Of a stretch of 6,383 nucleotides of DNA, positions 6,115 to 6,383 are shown piece by piece; the first letter of the stretch is position 1, and every line of letters starts with the position of its first letter. Under the pieces are notes generated by a model that worked only from the letters and a program-made list of their open reading frames with translations, had not been told where the DNA came from and did not search any database. This DNA is from Sporomusa sp. (GTDB lineage: Bacteria; Bacillota_C; Negativicutes; Sporomusales; Sporomusaceae), in assembly GCA_029256645.1 (NCBI GenBank), contig JAQSXM010000208.1:1-6383 (forward strand). Reading direction: 5' to 3'. The translations under genes and the position numbers were made by a program.

Positions 6115-6166
6115 GCTTCTCCCGAGCCTGAGGGCGAAGGCAGAAGCTTTAGTCGTTCTTACTAAA
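6115..6166 (+). other. Paired hairpins after cwlD, no clear terminator
   Basis: GCTTCT (6115-6120) pairs with AGAAGC (6142-6147) around a 21-nt loop that can itself fold by CCC (6121-6123) with GGG (6132-6134). Immediately after it, TTTAGT (6148-6153) pairs with ACTAAA (6161-6166). TTCTCCC with GGGCGAA (6117-6123 with 6132-6138) is an alternative to the outer stem. Neither hairpin has a T run after it, so this is not a typical intrinsic terminator. It may be an mRNA-processing or weak attenuation structure between cwlD and the next gene. Confidence 0.3.
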
Positions 6167-6195
6167 ACGCACCACTAACTCAAGGGAGCGATTAT

Positions 6196-6383
6196 ATGGA
6201 TAACTTGATTGGCTGTGCGCTCATGCCGCATCCGCCGCTTATGATCCCGGAAGTGGGAAAAGACGAACTAAATGAAATTAAAACTACTGTTGAAACAGCT
6301 AACCAGGTCGCTGAGCTATTAAAAGAAGGCAATCCACAGACGATAGTGATCATTAGCCCGCATGGGCCAGTATTTGATGACTC
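6196..6383 (+). CDS. Memo/LigB-like protein, likely AMMECR1 fusion (5' end)
   Basis: Only the first 62 codons are in the window. The start MDNLIGCALMPHPPLMIPEVG and the later IVIISPHGPVFDD are the first two signature segments of the LigB/Memo (class III extradiol dioxygenase-like) fold. His12 and His56 are the likely metal ligands, and the beta-strand IVIIS precedes the second one. In Clostridia and Negativicutes proteins with this opening are commonly fusions of a Memo-like domain to an AMMECR1 domain, encoded next to a radical-SAM partner (AmmeMemoRadiSam system). The fusion and partner lie outside the window and are inferred. The reaction of the system is not established. ATG 6196 has AAGGGAG (6182-6188) seven bases upstream. 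It lies 91 bp after cwlD on the same strand with no clear terminator between, so co-transcription is possible. Confidence 0.8.
   Translation, partial: MDNLIGCALMPHPPLMIPEVGKDELNEIKTTVETANQVAELLKEGNPQTIVIISPHGPVFDD

Noticed and set aside
1..6383. CRISPR array, insertion sequence, prophage or tRNA/rRNA genes
   Set aside because: No regularly spaced repeats, transposase or integrase motifs, terminal inverted repeats, or tRNA cloverleaf sequences were seen.

Overview
The window is a compact, ordinary-looking chromosomal segment of a spore-forming Firmicute. Gene order is ecfA1-ecfA2-ecfT-truA-rplM-rpsI, then an opposite-strand transglycosylase gene, then cwlD, then the 5' end of a Memo/AMMECR1-type gene. 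The ecf-truA-rplM-rpsI(-cwlD) order is the one known downstream of the rpoA-rplQ ribosomal cluster in Bacilli, Clostridia and Negativicutes. CwlD is a spore-cortex enzyme, so an endospore former is likely. My best guess is an anaerobic Clostridia/Negativicutes-like organism (for example Sporomusaceae). This rests on gene order and protein flavour and is not proven by the window.

Bases 1-2520 encode the energizing module of an ECF vitamin/metal transporter: two ABC ATPases and the EcfT membrane coupling protein. The three genes overlap by 10-11 bp and must be translated together. truA (tRNA pseudouridine synthase) follows with a 4-bp ATGA overlap. No substrate-binding S component is present, as expected for a shared (group II) ECF module.

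Bases 3258-3445 hold a near-consensus housekeeping promoter (TTGACA-17-TACAAT) and a roughly 107-nt structured leader that fits the known L13 autoregulatory leader. rplM and rpsI follow, and the unit closes with a strong intrinsic terminator at 4314-4343.

Bases 4344-4492 have no convincing protein gene. They contain a dense, GC-rich, foldable block: a 13-bp hairpin, a hairpin with pseudoknot potential, and two mutually exclusive hairpins ending in a Shine-Dalgarno-like GGAGG. I could not assign it to a known RNA family. It is the best candidate here for something undescribed.

Bases 4493-5284 (minus strand) encode a membrane-anchored monofunctional GT51 peptidoglycan transglycosylase. It is divergent from cwlD (5388-6104), a Zn-dependent N-acetylmuramoyl-L-alanine amidase. 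Their start regions share about 100 bp, with a possible sporulation (sigma-E-like) promoter for cwlD overlapping a possible extended -10 promoter for the transglycosylase. The window ends in a new gene whose first 62 residues look like a LigB/Memo-type domain. Most of the window is well-understood housekeeping. I see no mobile element, CRISPR array, tRNA or rRNA, and no convincing new multi-gene system.
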